A DNA stretch of 64,000 nt, from the NCBI RefSeq assembly GCF_022647505.1, contig NZ_CP071409.1, forward strand, positions 1,674,001-1,738,000, read 5' to 3'. Source of the DNA: [Pantoea] beijingensis (GTDB lineage Bacteria > Pseudomonadota > Gammaproteobacteria > Enterobacterales > Enterobacteriaceae). Both the position numbers and the translations under genes were made by a program. Shown here piece after piece: positions 9,756 to 17,813 of the stretch. Under the pieces are notes generated by a model. The model was given only the letters and a program-made list of their open reading frames with translations. It was not told the origin of the DNA and did not search any database. Position 1 is the stretch's first letter, and each line of letters begins with the position of its first letter.

Positions 9756-9781
9756 TTGCTGCGCAGTTTGGCTATTCCCCC

Positions 9782-9800
9782 TGGGTGCATACCGCACCCA
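9782..9800 (+). other. Intercistronic hairpin between decarboxylase and antiporter
   Basis: TGGGTGC and GCACCCA form a perfect 7-bp stem with a 5-nt loop in the 81-bp gap. There is no T-run. It may stabilise or partly attenuate the transcript between the two genes. Confidence 0.4.
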
Positions 9801-9836
9801 ATAAGCGAATTACTATATTGATGGTGGAAAAATACT

Positions 9837-11201
9837 ATGTCATCCACAAATAACATTTCTGTGAAAAAAATGGGGCTGATTGCGCTAACGCTGGTAACAG
9901 CCTCAAATATGATGGGGTCTGGGGTTTTTATGTTACCGGCCAATCTGGCAGGCATTGGTGCAATCTCACTGTATGGCTGGATTATAACGATTGTCGGTGT
10001 CATTGCACTGGCGCTGGTGTTTGCCAAAAACAGCATGATAACGCCGCAGACGGGCGGCATTATTGCCTATGCCAGTGATGCCTTTGGCCCGTTTATTGGC
10101 TTTCAAACGACAATTTGCTATTGGATTAGCGCATGGGTAGGCAACGTAGCGCTGTTGATTGCGGGAGTGGGGTATCTGAGTTACTTCTTTCCTGCGCTTA
10201 AAGATCCGATATTTAGTTCAATGACGGCGGTTGTGATTCTATGGGGATTTATTGCGCTGGCTTCATTGGGAGCGAATGTTGCCGGGCGTTCCCAATCTTT
10301 TACTGCCAGTTGTATGCTGGTCGTGGTGTTAGGGATCGGTTTTGTTGGATGGTTTTGGTTTGACCCCGCGCTGTTCACGGAGGTCTATAACGGCACTGGC
10401 GGTAGCGATACGACGGCTATTTTTTCTGCCGCCTCGCTGGCATTGTGGGGCTTTTTGGGCGTGGAGTCGGCGGTTGTTTCGACTGGACAGGTGGAAAATC
10501 CGGAGTCCACCGTGCCAAAAGCAACGGTGATGGGATTACTGATTGCGGCGGTGTGCTATGTCAGCAGTTGCTCGGTGATCATGGGGCTGGTGCCACATAA
10601 AGAGTTGATTGGATCATCGGCCCCCTTTGCAGATGCGGCACGCTACATGTTTGGCGGCTTTGCCGGTGAAATTGTTTCTGCACTGAGTATCATCGCCTGT
10701 TTTGGCTCAATATCGGGATGGCTTATCCTGCAGTCAGAGGCGCCGAGAGAAGGGGCAAAAGAGGGATTATTTCCCAAATTTTTTGCTGATGTGAATAAAA
10801 ACGATGTTCCGATGAAAAGTTTGCTTTTTACTGGCGTATTGATGACATTAGTTTTACTGGGTACGGCTTCGCCTAACCTGGCAAAACAGTTCCAGATTAT
10901 CGTGTTAATGTCGGTATTTGCCTCATTGCTCCCCTATATTTATGCGCTGGTCTCGCTGCCTGTCATTATGGTGGCAAAATCCCTCAATAAAGGGAGGAGC
11001 TTTGTGATCTATTGCATCCTGGCCACCATCGGTATTATTTATAGTTTGTTTGCGCTGTTTGGTGCGGGCGCCAGTGCGATGTTCTGGGGAGTACTGATGA
11101 TGATGCTGACTATTCCTTTATACGCATTTATCGCAGCGGCACGCAGCAAAAAGGGCATTGAGACACTTTATCTTCATCAGAAAGAGAAACAGGGCGAATA
11201 G
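9837..11201 (+). CDS. Amino-acid/polyamine antiporter (AdiC/CadB/PotE type)
   Basis: A 454-aa APC-superfamily inner-membrane exchanger with about 12 transmembrane segments. It probably imports the amino-acid substrate and exports the decarboxylated product of the upstream enzyme. The signature NMMGSGVFMLPANLA in TM1 is shared with AdiC, CadB and PotE. The AdiC gating tryptophan and glutamate appear conserved in LWGFLGVESA, and a second tryptophan in ISGWLILQ. The pairing with a decarboxylase gene strongly supports an acid-stress antiport system. Exact specificity (arginine/agmatine or lysine/cadaverine) is not decidable here. Confidence 0.85.
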   Translation: MSSTNNISVKKMGLIALTLVTASNMMGSGVFMLPANLAGIGAISLYGWIITIVGVIALALVFAKNSMITPQTGGIIAYASDAFGPFIGFQTTICYWISAWVGNVALLIAGVGYLSYFFPALKDPIFSSMTAVVILWGFIALASLGANVAGRSQSFTASCMLVVVLGIGFVGWFWFDPALFTEVYNGTGGSDTTAIFSAASLALWGFLGVESAVVSTGQVENPESTVPKATVMGLLIAAVCYVSSCSVIMGLVPHKELIGSSAPFADAARYMFGGFAGEIVSALSIIACFGSISGWLILQSEAPREGAKEGLFPKFFADVNKNDVPMKSLLFTGVLMTLVLLGTASPNLAKQFQIIVLMSVFASLLPYIYALVSLPVIMVAKSLNKGRSFVIYCILATIGIIYSLFALFGAGASAMFWGVLMMMLTIPLYAFIAAARSKKGIETLYLHQKEKQGE

Positions 11202-11630
11202 GTTGTTTATCGCCGTATGTTAGCAGCACGGTCCTCCATTGAACGTCACGGTAGCAAGGTGTACTTGGACAATCATCACATCATCATTTGCCTGCCGATG
11301 GATGCTAAATGAAATTGTACAATCTGTGCCTTGGCTACTGTGGGCCGTGGCTATATTGTGGTGAGGGGATGCAAACCGTTAGTGAGACGATCGCTGAGAG
11401 GTGACGCATTGATTTAGGTCATCGTGCTATCTTTCAGGTTTTGGACTTCTGTGCACTAAATTCGTCGGATTAGATATCTTATTTCATCTTTCTTGTAGGA
11501 TAATTATTTTGCAAAGACGGACGGCTCAAGCTCAATACTCAAAGTGAATTCGCAAGCGGCGCTTCACTTTGGCTCCGAATGCGTTGAGTCCACTTATAGC
11601 CCGGAATAATATCCGGAAAGGAGAGAAATC
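11202..11630. other. 429-bp intergenic region with an inverted repeat
   Basis: No gene is supported. A 31-codon frame starting near 11311 has no ribosome-binding site. The only structure I see is the inverted repeat at 11541-11570. No clear terminator follows the antiporter gene. Confidence 0.4.
11541..11570. repeat. Inverted repeat AAAGTGAA ... TTCACTTT
   Basis: Perfect 8-bp arms (11541-11548 and 11563-11570) flank a 14-nt GC-rich loop, about 60 bp before the SnoaL-like gene. It could be an operator or an mRNA leader hairpin; no T-run follows, so it is not an obvious terminator. Confidence 0.45.
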
Positions 11631-12032
11631 ATGAGTACTGAAATCAATAAACAGGTTGCTCAGACATACTTCGCTGCGCTAGGCCGATATGATATAGACG
11701 GTATGAGGGCGTGCATGACCGATGACGCCACTTGGTGGATTGTTCCAGGAACGAGCTTCTCTGGTTTGCACCCTAAAGAGACTTTCCTCAGCTATATTCC
11801 TAAATTATTCGACGGCACTGTTGGTCGGCTGGATTTTGAGCCTTTTGAAATAACGGCAGAGGATAATCGTGTCATCATCGTGACGAAAGGCAATTTGCAG
11901 TTCAACGATGGGCGCGTTTATGCGAGCAACTACTGCTTTGTGTTGACTTTCCGTGATGGAAAGATCGTCAGCGGCAAAGAGTTCCTTGACCCGATTCACG
12001 TCAATGAAATTTTTGGTGGACCAGAGTCCTAA
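11631..12032 (+). CDS. SnoaL-like / NTF2-fold protein
   Basis: This 133-aa protein has the pattern of the NTF2/SnoaL superfamily: an N-terminal helix (VAQTYFAALGRYDIDGMRACM), then DDATWWIVPGT, a middle helix and C-terminal strands YCFVLTFRDGKIVSGKEFLD. Members include ketosteroid isomerase-like enzymes and many uncharacterised small-molecule-binding proteins, so no reaction is assigned. AAAGGAGAG lies 6 bp upstream of the ATG. It is monocistronic with its own terminator at 12099-12133. Confidence 0.75.
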   Translation: MSTEINKQVAQTYFAALGRYDIDGMRACMTDDATWWIVPGTSFSGLHPKETFLSYIPKLFDGTVGRLDFEPFEITAEDNRVIIVTKGNLQFNDGRVYASNYCFVLTFRDGKIVSGKEFLDPIHVNEIFGGPES

Positions 12033-12098
12033 GCTGAGTAAATACGCACTGTTTCTCTGGGGCACCTTGCGGTGAAACCCGGAACAGTTCGAAGCAAT

Positions 12099-12133
12099 AT
12101 ACCGTATGCTGTCCCGGCATGCGGTATTTTTTT
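12099..12133 (+). terminator. Intrinsic terminator after the SnoaL-like gene
   Basis: An 11-bp stem with one G-T pair (ATACCGTATGC at 12099-12109 with GCATGCGGTAT at 12117-12127) and a 7-nt loop runs straight into seven Ts. Confidence 0.85.
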
Positions 12134-12342
12134 AACATTTTCCGCCATTCGGAAAAATTGAAAAAAATCAGCGTGCCCACGATACGCAGCCTTAATTTAA
12201 CCGTGACCCTCTGTTTTCTAACCGAGCCATTCCCATCCTGTCTCACCACTGGCAGTGGGATATGTCTGTTTCCCGGAACCCGCATCCGCTTTTGACCGCC
12301 CTCGCTCAACGCAAGTCGAACGTGATTCACGTCCGGTGACCC

Positions 12343-12372
12343 TGGCACAGTCTCAAAATTTACGGGTATAAT
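12343..12372 (+). promoter_or_regulatory. Probable sigma-70 promoter of yaiL
   Basis: A consensus -10 TATAAT (12367-12372) lies 33 bp before the yaiL start, with a weaker -35 TGGCAC 18 bp further upstream. Confidence 0.55.
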
Positions 12373-12405
12373 CCCATAAATTTTCCAACGGGTTTAGAAA
12401 CGAAG

Positions 12406-12945
12406 ATGACAAAACTTACCTTACAAGAGCAACTGCTAAAAGCTGGATTAGTGACGACAAAAAAAATGGCCAAAGTCCAGAGGACGGCTAAAAAGTCACG
12501 CGTTCAGGCCCGTGAGGCAAGAGAGGCGGTGGAAGAAAATAAAAAAGCGCAACTTGAGCGTGATAAGCAGCTAAACGAACAGCAAAAGCAAGCTTTTTTA
12601 TCTAAAGAGTATAAAGCGCAGGTAAAGCAGCTCATTGAAATGAACAGGATCAACATTTCAAAAGGTGATATTGGTTTTAACTTCACTGATCATAATCTAA
12701 TTAAAAAAATCATTGTGGATAAGACGACCCAGACTCAGTTGATTAGTGGTCGGCTTGCCATTGCTCGTTTGATTATTGATAACAGCGGTGAGAGTGAATA
12801 CGTTATTATCCCCGCGAGCGTAGCCGATAAAATTTCTCAGCGAGATGCAACCAGCATTGTTTTAAATAGCGCGCTTAGCCAGGAAGAGCAAGATGAGGAA
12901 GATCCGTATGCCGATTTTAAAGTACCCGATGACTTGATGTGGTAA
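12406..12945 (+). CDS. yaiL: DUF2058 nucleoprotein-like protein YaiL
   Basis: The 179-aa product matches E. coli YaiL closely: LTLQEQLLKAGLV at the N-terminus, a very charged Lys/Arg/Glu coiled-coil segment (about 20-75), then IGFNFTDHNLIKKI, SGRLAIARL and YVIIPASVADKI, and the ending DPYADFKVPDDLMW. The DUF2058 family is described as a polynucleotide-associated or nucleoprotein factor, but its role is not established. In E. coli yaiL is at a different locus, so its place between the tRNA-Asn copies is a rearrangement. Confidence 0.93.
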   Translation: MTKLTLQEQLLKAGLVTTKKMAKVQRTAKKSRVQAREAREAVEENKKAQLERDKQLNEQQKQAFLSKEYKAQVKQLIEMNRINISKGDIGFNFTDHNLIKKIIVDKTTQTQLISGRLAIARLIIDNSGESEYVIIPASVADKISQRDATSIVLNSALSQEEQDEEDPYADFKVPDDLMW

Positions 12946-13134
12946 TGAACGCTTTCCGATGAGATGAAGAGTTATGAGAGTTCCCCAGGGATTTTTCAGT
13001 TAACTTAACGAGTTAGTCGGTTTATCAAACGGGAAGGCTCTTGCATAAGGGGCTGCCTGACGGGGTTATCTCCTGGCTTCCCTCTCGCGTTGGTGTTACG
13101 CGCGGCTTATGCACTGAGTTATAGACTTTTGCTT

Positions 13135-13833
13135 TCAGAACGGGCTGGTATTACGGGCACTGAACCACGTTTCACTCGCGGGATGAAAAAAATGTAACTC
13201 ACTGGCGTGCAGCATTAGCCGTGGTGTGCGTTCGGTAACTGGCTGCAGGCAACCGCCATAAAGATCACAGCCCAAAATGGGGTGACCCAACTGCTGACAA
13301 TGGATACGAAGTTGATGAGTACGTCCAGTTTCTGGCGTAAGTTGCACCCGAGTTAGTGGCAGCAACGTCCCGTCGTCCCATTTATGATAAAAGCGCTCAA
13401 CGACCCGATAGTGGGAGCGAGCGGGTTTGCCGTTGATGGCGCAAATCGACATTAACGGAAAACGCATGGGATCTTTTGCAATAGCAGCGTCGATCACTCC
13501 TTCGTCTTTGGCCAGATGCCCACAGAGCAGGGCGCTATAAACTTTGATCACTTTACGCTGGCTGAACTGCTGGCAGAGGGCGGCATTTATAGCTTTATTG
13601 CGGGCAATCACCATTAGCCCGGAAGTGCCGAAATCAAGACGGTGGACTAATGTGCAGCCGGGGAATATCTGCACCAGTCTGTGATGCACCGAATCGAGAT
13701 TTTGCGGATTTTTCCCCGAGAGACTGAGTAGTCCGCCAGGTTTATTGATAAGCACCAGGTGATCGTCCTGATAAAGATTCTCGATCTTGTCATGGCAAGG
13801 TGGTGCAATAAAGGTATCAATAATCCTGGACAT
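13135..13833 (-). CDS. RluA-family pseudouridine synthase
   Basis: A 232-aa RNA pseudouridine synthase of the RluA type, without an S4 domain. The catalytic aspartate is D67 in HRLDFGTSGLMVIA; the LINKPGGLLS motif lies upstream and LTPETGRTHQLRIHCQQLGHPILG downstream. The order resembles E. coli RluA (219 aa; 23S rRNA and tRNA), but the sequence is divergent, so the target is uncertain. It lies next to the right tRNA-Asn, reading leftward like the tRNA. Confidence 0.88.
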   Translation of the reverse strand: MSRIIDTFIAPPCHDKIENLYQDDHLVLINKPGGLLSLSGKNPQNLDSVHHRLVQIFPGCTLVHRLDFGTSGLMVIARNKAINAALCQQFSQRKVIKVYSALLCGHLAKDEGVIDAAIAKDPMRFPLMSICAINGKPARSHYRVVERFYHKWDDGTLLPLTRVQLTPETGRTHQLRIHCQQLGHPILGCDLYGGCLQPVTERTPRLMLHASELHFFHPASETWFSARNTSPF

Positions 13834-14012
13834 CAGGCTACCCGAATGGAGAATGGGGGCGGATAATAACGAATTTTAAGTCGATTGACGAATCTGTGTG
13901 TCGGAGCGAGCAATCACCATCTGTTACGCCGATCATGGTATCCGGCCATTTCGCAATTTTACCGGTTGCCCGAGACATCCAGTTCATTGTCCATCGTCGA
14001 TGGCATGAAGGC

Positions 14013-14049
14013 AAAAAGCCCGCTCAGGTTAACCTTGAGCGGGCTTTTT
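14013..14049 (-). terminator. Terminator of the right tRNA-Asn gene
   Basis: Nearly perfect inverted repeat with arms AAAAAGCCCGCTCA and TGAGCGGGCTTTTT, 5 bp from the tRNA 3' end. Its A/T flanks would allow termination on either strand, but it fits the minus-strand tRNA. Confidence 0.85.
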
Positions 14050-14054
14050 AAATA

Positions 14055-14130
14055 TGGCTCCTCTGACTGGACTCGAACCAGTGACATACGGATTAACAGT
14101 CCGCCGTTCTACCGACTGAACTACAGAGGA
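14055..14130 (-). tRNA. asnT: tRNA-Asn (anticodon GUU), right copy
   Basis: Identical over all 76 nt to the copy at 1253-1328, including encoded CCA and GTT anticodon. It is adjacent to mtfA, as asnT is in E. coli, so this copy is likely the ancestral locus and the left one the duplicate or junction copy (inference). tRNA-Asn genes are common integration sites for enterobacterial islands. Confidence 0.97.
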
Positions 14131-14148
14131 ATCGTTGGAACGGGACGA

Positions 14149-14177
14149 ATAGTAGCGGGCACTACATCGAGTGTCAA
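14149..14177 (-). promoter_or_regulatory. Sigma-70 promoter of the right tRNA-Asn
   Basis: On the minus strand, consensus TTGACA (14172-14177) and TACTAT (14149-14154) are 17 bp apart, correctly placed before the tRNA. The sequence differs from the promoter of the left copy. Confidence 0.75.
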
Positions 14178-14230
14178 CAGCAAAAAACACATTAGCTTTC
14201 AATTGGCTGCGTTTACATCAATGCGATCGC

Positions 14231-15025
14231 TTAATGAACAGTTTCACCATCGTCACGTCGTAATTGCCAGCTCTCTACATGCTTTAAGGTATCCTGGCCA
14301 TAAAATAAGACGAAACGCTGATAAAGTGTTGGGAAACGACCTTGCAGGAGTTCAGGCGCGCTAAAAAAATACTCTGAAAGTACCGCAAAACACTCCGCCG
14401 GCTCGCTGGCCGCGTAAGCATCGATAGTGGCGGCATTCTCGCCAACCAGATCGATTTCCTCCTGAATATTCTCCATTGCAGCATGCAAGTCGTGTTCCCA
14501 ACCGGCCACGTCACGCAGGGGAATCGCAGGAACACCGTTCGCATAACCACTGCCGCGCGAATCAAGTTTGTGAGCAACTTCATGCACGATAAGGTTGAAC
14601 CCGGAGAGGTCGAAGGAGTCCTGAATATCAAGCCAGTTCAATACGATTGGACCTTGTTGCCAGCTCTGGCCTGATTGCACCATGCGTTCATTATGTACCA
14701 GGCCGAAATCATCCTGCCACTCATCATCGACAACAAAAGGTGTTGGGTAGATGAGTACTTCGTTGAAACCATCCAGCCACTCAAGGCCAAGCTTCAGCAC
14801 GGGCAAGCAAAACAACAATGCAATGCGCGCACAACTTAGCTCGTCCAGTTCAAAATGTTGCAATGGTACCAGACGCTTCTGGCGTAGAAAGCGATCGGCT
14901 AACTTGATCAAGGCATGTTTGTCTGCCTCGCTCAGTGCCGAAAAAATAGGAACATTAATTGCCTGTTGCCAGGGTAAGGGCGAAATCTGTTCTTCAGTAT
15001 TTGCTTTCCACGGCCATTTAATCAT
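14231..15025 (-). CDS. mtfA: DgsA (Mlc) anti-repressor and zinc aminopeptidase MtfA
   Basis: MtfA binds and inactivates the glucose-PTS repressor Mlc and is itself a zinc peptidase. The 264-aa product starts MIKWPWK like the E. coli protein (265 aa); the longer open frame upstream is discarded. The gluzincin motif HEVAH (H148, E149, H152) and the downstream [24 protein letters not shown], with a likely third zinc ligand, are intact. It is next to tRNA-Asn, as in E. coli. Confidence 0.95.
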   Translation of the reverse strand: MIKWPWKANTEEQISPLPWQQAINVPIFSALSEADKHALIKLADRFLRQKRLVPLQHFELDELSCARIALLFCLPVLKLGLEWLDGFNEVLIYPTPFVVDDEWQDDFGLVHNERMVQSGQSWQQGPIVLNWLDIQDSFDLSGFNLIVHEVAHKLDSRGSGYANGVPAIPLRDVAGWEHDLHAAMENIQEEIDLVGENAATIDAYAASEPAECFAVLSEYFFSAPELLQGRFPTLYQRFVLFYGQDTLKHVESWQLRRDDGETVH

Positions 15026-15387
15026 TATCGAATTCACTCCTGAATGCCAGCCTGGTCCAGCACCTCCGCTCCATCGCAATGTGCGTAATCGCTTTCTGTC
15101 TGAACAGAGTATAGGCGACAGAAGAGGCAAATATATCCGCTACGTTTCAAATTGCCGCGGTTTTCCTTCGCGGGTCCATTACGTTAATCATTACCCGTAG
15201 TGGACTCCCGCAGCGTCACCGATCTCCTGCAACCTGAATGATTTAAAATATAGATGCGTGTAGAACACAGTGTGACAGGGGAAATATTTCTTAATCCAAC
15301 TATTCAATCATTTGTTGTTATGGCCGTCTGTGATTAGTGCCGCAGCACGGCGAAAAATAGCGTGCATGCCACTGTCGCCGGCCAGAC
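15026..15387. other. 362-bp intergenic region upstream of mtfA
   Basis: It must hold the mtfA promoter (minus strand). I see no gene, strong hairpin or repeat. Confidence 0.4.
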
Positions 15388-16047
15388 TTATACTTTTTCG
15401 AAACCAATCACCCAAACCCACGGATTCACCTCCCAACTCGTGCCGCCGTACTGCTGCGTCCAGGCCTTCTTGTAGATATCTTTCGGCATGACCAAATCGC
15501 TATTCATGGTGAAGAAATTATTCAGAAAATTAAGGTCGGTCTGTATACCCTCAGCAGCAATGTCGTCATCGGTAATATCCTGGATTTTCTCAACGCGAAT
15601 ATCATTGATGCGCAGATTTATCCGGCTGGCCCAACGTGGCATGTGAATAGCTGTTTGCCAGCCAGCCTGACCGCTATTGTCCTGGCGATCGCCTGACTCA
15701 TTGTAGTCAGCGCGATACTGGCAATAGCGGCTATGACGAAAGGCCGCCGGAGAGCGCGTGTAGTCAGCCACACTTTCTGTGGGCACGACGGGCCCGCGCC
15801 AGGTTTCCCTTACCCAGAGAATATCGCCCAACTGCCCGAAGGGGCATTGATAGCTCAGATTGGACATCTCCAGAAACTGGTGACCTTGCAGGTGATTGTT
15901 AATCACGTCAAATCCATAGCAACCTTCGTGATTATCCTGCGCAGGGGTAAATGCCAGGGGCTTCATGATCCGCCGTGTCTGTGTCTGCTGGCCCATTAAT
16001 AAGTTGCGAACCCGCTGATCGGAAAAGAGAATCGGCTGTTCTTTCAT
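15388..16047 (-). CDS. Phage-type ASCH-like protein
   Basis: A 219-aa protein. The N-terminus ILFSDQRVRNLLMGQQTQTRR matches a motif typical of a group of phage/prophage proteins with an ASCH-like (PUA-fold, RNA-binding) domain. Further family-type segments are GDILWVRETW, MPRWASRI and the C-terminal NPWVWVIGFEKV. I set the start at the ATG at 16047, with GAGG 7 bp upstream. No other phage genes adjoin, so it appears to be a stranded or domesticated phage gene. Its function is not established. Confidence 0.65.
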   Translation of the reverse strand: MKEQPILFSDQRVRNLLMGQQTQTRRIMKPLAFTPAQDNHEGCYGFDVINNHLQGHQFLEMSNLSYQCPFGQLGDILWVRETWRGPVVPTESVADYTRSPAAFRHSRYCQYRADYNESGDRQDNSGQAGWQTAIHMPRWASRINLRINDIRVEKIQDITDDDIAAEGIQTDLNFLNNFFTMNSDLVMPKDIYKKAWTQQYGGTSWEVNPWVWVIGFEKV

Positions 16048-16730
16048 GGAATACCTCATTGTTACTCTCTAAAATGGAAAAAACGGGCGTGGGCGCCTCT
16101 TTTTATTCAATGCGACAAATACTACCATCCCTTAATGATAAAGGGGCACGCAATTTGCTAATAATGATGAGGTTAGCTTATTGAATTGCATAAGTCGCCA
16201 TTTACCGTTTGGCACCCTTCGTCAGAGTGTGAGGGAGGTCTTGCGTGATTCCCGTTTTTCAGATGTTAATGCGTCGATAAAAAATATTATTGATGTTTAT
16301 CAAATGAATATATAAATATTCGCTTAAGCAATGATCCTCAATGATCCGGTTTTCTGTTCTGTCGACAGGGCCCGAGTCGCCCGCGTCGTCGTGCAGGTTA
16401 TTTATCGGCAACAGGATGATAAAATCCAGTTGCCGTATTACAAATACTTATGTTTTTAGCGGTGCGGGCAAAATATGCCAATCAGTAAAGGACTAATTGT
16501 TCAATAAAGGCGGCGAACGGCGTGATCGGGAGCTATAATTTTGATGGATGTCTCATTTTTTTGTTGTTTTTTTCATCGGTTGCAAAAACATTCCGGCTTC
16601 TGTCATAGAAGCGTCATCATCCGTATTTTATAAATCTTCTGAGGAAGTAGAACAGGGCGGTGGAACCTTGTCGGACAATCCCGCCGCCGTTAGCAGGCGC
16701 TTATAAAAGCTAAGAAAGAGGGAGAATGCT
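16048..16730. other. 683-bp region without a recognisable gene
   Basis: The stretch is AT-rich in its middle (around 16260-16330). Short open frames here lack ribosome-binding sites and resemble nothing known. It includes the promoter areas of the ASCH-like gene (left end) and yedJ (right end). No tRNA-like, terminator-like or repeat structure stood out. Confidence 0.4.
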
Positions 16731-17444
16731 ATGCCGTCTATGTCGCTTGAAATATGGCAATCACGATTTGAGCATTGGCTCCATGAAACCTGGCCACAGG
16801 ATGATAAGGCGCATGATGTTGCACATCTAAAACGCGTCTGGCAAACAGCCCAGCGTATTATGCAGGGCACAGAGGCCAATCCACTGGTAATACTGGCCGC
16901 ATGCTATTTCCATGACGTAGTTAACTTACCGAAGAATCACCCTGAACGGCATCTCGCTTCCCGAAAAGCTGCTGTCGAAACACGTCGGATTATGCAGGAG
17001 GTTTTCCCGGATTTTCCTGCGGAGCTGCATGATGCCGTAGCGCATGCGATACAGGCCCACAGCTTCAGTGCTCGGATCGAACCTGAAACGCTGGAAGCCA
17101 AGATTGTACAAGATGCCGATAGGCTGGAGTCTTTGGGGGCTATTGGTCTGGCTCGCGTTTTTTATACGTCGGGAGCCCTGGGTCGCCCCCTTTTTGATAG
17201 CGATGACCCGATGGGTAAAGCGCGTGAGCTAAATGATAGTCACTGGACGCTGGACCATTTCCAGAAAAAACTTTTTACGTTACCAAATACCATGCAAACG
17301 GCGGAAGGGAAACGACTGGCGCAACATAATGTACATTTTTTGGTGGAGTTTGTTGCCAAACTGTGTGCTGAGTTACGGGGCGACCTCTGTACGCTGGATC
17401 CGTCAATACTGCGTGATTATTCGCCACATGCGCTCGAATATTAA
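16731..17444 (+). CDS. yedJ: HD-domain phosphohydrolase YedJ
   Basis: A 237-aa HD-superfamily metal-dependent phosphohydrolase. Ligands are visible as H32, the HD pair H61-D62 in CYFHDVV, and the later aspartate in KIVQDADRLE. The segments GAIGLARVF, LDHFQKKL and AQHNVHFLVEFVAKL match E. coli YedJ. GAGGGAGA precedes the start. As in E. coli it lies near dcm, though here a chemoreceptor and queH are inserted between them. The physiological substrate is unknown. Confidence 0.9.
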   Translation: MPSMSLEIWQSRFEHWLHETWPQDDKAHDVAHLKRVWQTAQRIMQGTEANPLVILAACYFHDVVNLPKNHPERHLASRKAAVETRRIMQEVFPDFPAELHDAVAHAIQAHSFSARIEPETLEAKIVQDADRLESLGAIGLARVFYTSGALGRPLFDSDDPMGKARELNDSHWTLDHFQKKLFTLPNTMQTAEGKRLAQHNVHFLVEFVAKLCAELRGDLCTLDPSILRDYSPHALEY

Positions 17445-17517
17445 ATTTTTGTGAACATCTATCCAAACGGGAAAACTTCAGCTACGGTGTGGTAGCCCAT
17501 AATCAGGAGAAAAAGGT

Positions 17518-17766
17518 ATGACCGACACCGTCAGCTTAACCATAAAGATCGATCCCACCTTAAAAGAGACCTTGAAAAGTCTCGCCCTGGAGAATCAAAT
17601 CTCAGTTAGTCAGGAAATTACTCAGCGTCTGCTCAGTAGCTTAGCGCCAGAGCAGCCGCCAGTTATCGATAATTCGCATACTGAGGAAGAGCCAGCGAGC
17701 GACCTCACTAGCGGTGAAATCAAGCAATTACGCGCCTTGCTGAAAAAGCAAAGAAAGAAGAAATAA
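17518..17766 (+). CDS. Small ribbon-helix-helix-like (Arc/TraY) protein
   Basis: An 82-aa protein. The N-terminal part VSLTIKIDPTLKETLKSLALENQISVSQEITQRLLSSL fits a ribbon-helix-helix DNA-binding fold (strand then two helices). An acidic linker and a lysine-rich tail (KKQRKKK) follow. Such proteins are often autorepressors or antitoxins, but no toxin gene is adjacent. AGGAGAAA lies upstream of the ATG and a strong terminator follows. Confidence 0.6.
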   Translation: MTDTVSLTIKIDPTLKETLKSLALENQISVSQEITQRLLSSLAPEQPPVIDNSHTEEEPASDLTSGEIKQLRALLKKQRKKK

Positions 17767-17784
17767 AGATCAAACAAGAACATA

Positions 17785-17811
17785 GGGGACGCTGGTGAGC
17801 GTCCCCTTTTT
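17785..17811 (+). terminator. Terminator after the RHH gene
   Basis: A perfect 9-bp GC-rich stem (GGGGACGCT with AGCGTCCCC, 4-nt loop) is followed by five Ts. It lies between convergent genes; a minus-strand role for the chemoreceptor is less clear. Confidence 0.9.
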
Positions 17812-17813
17812 CA

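Noticed and set aside
17518..17766. RHH protein as antitoxin of a toxin-antitoxin pair
   Set aside because: No small toxin-like frame lies up- or downstream; the next gene is a convergent chemoreceptor.
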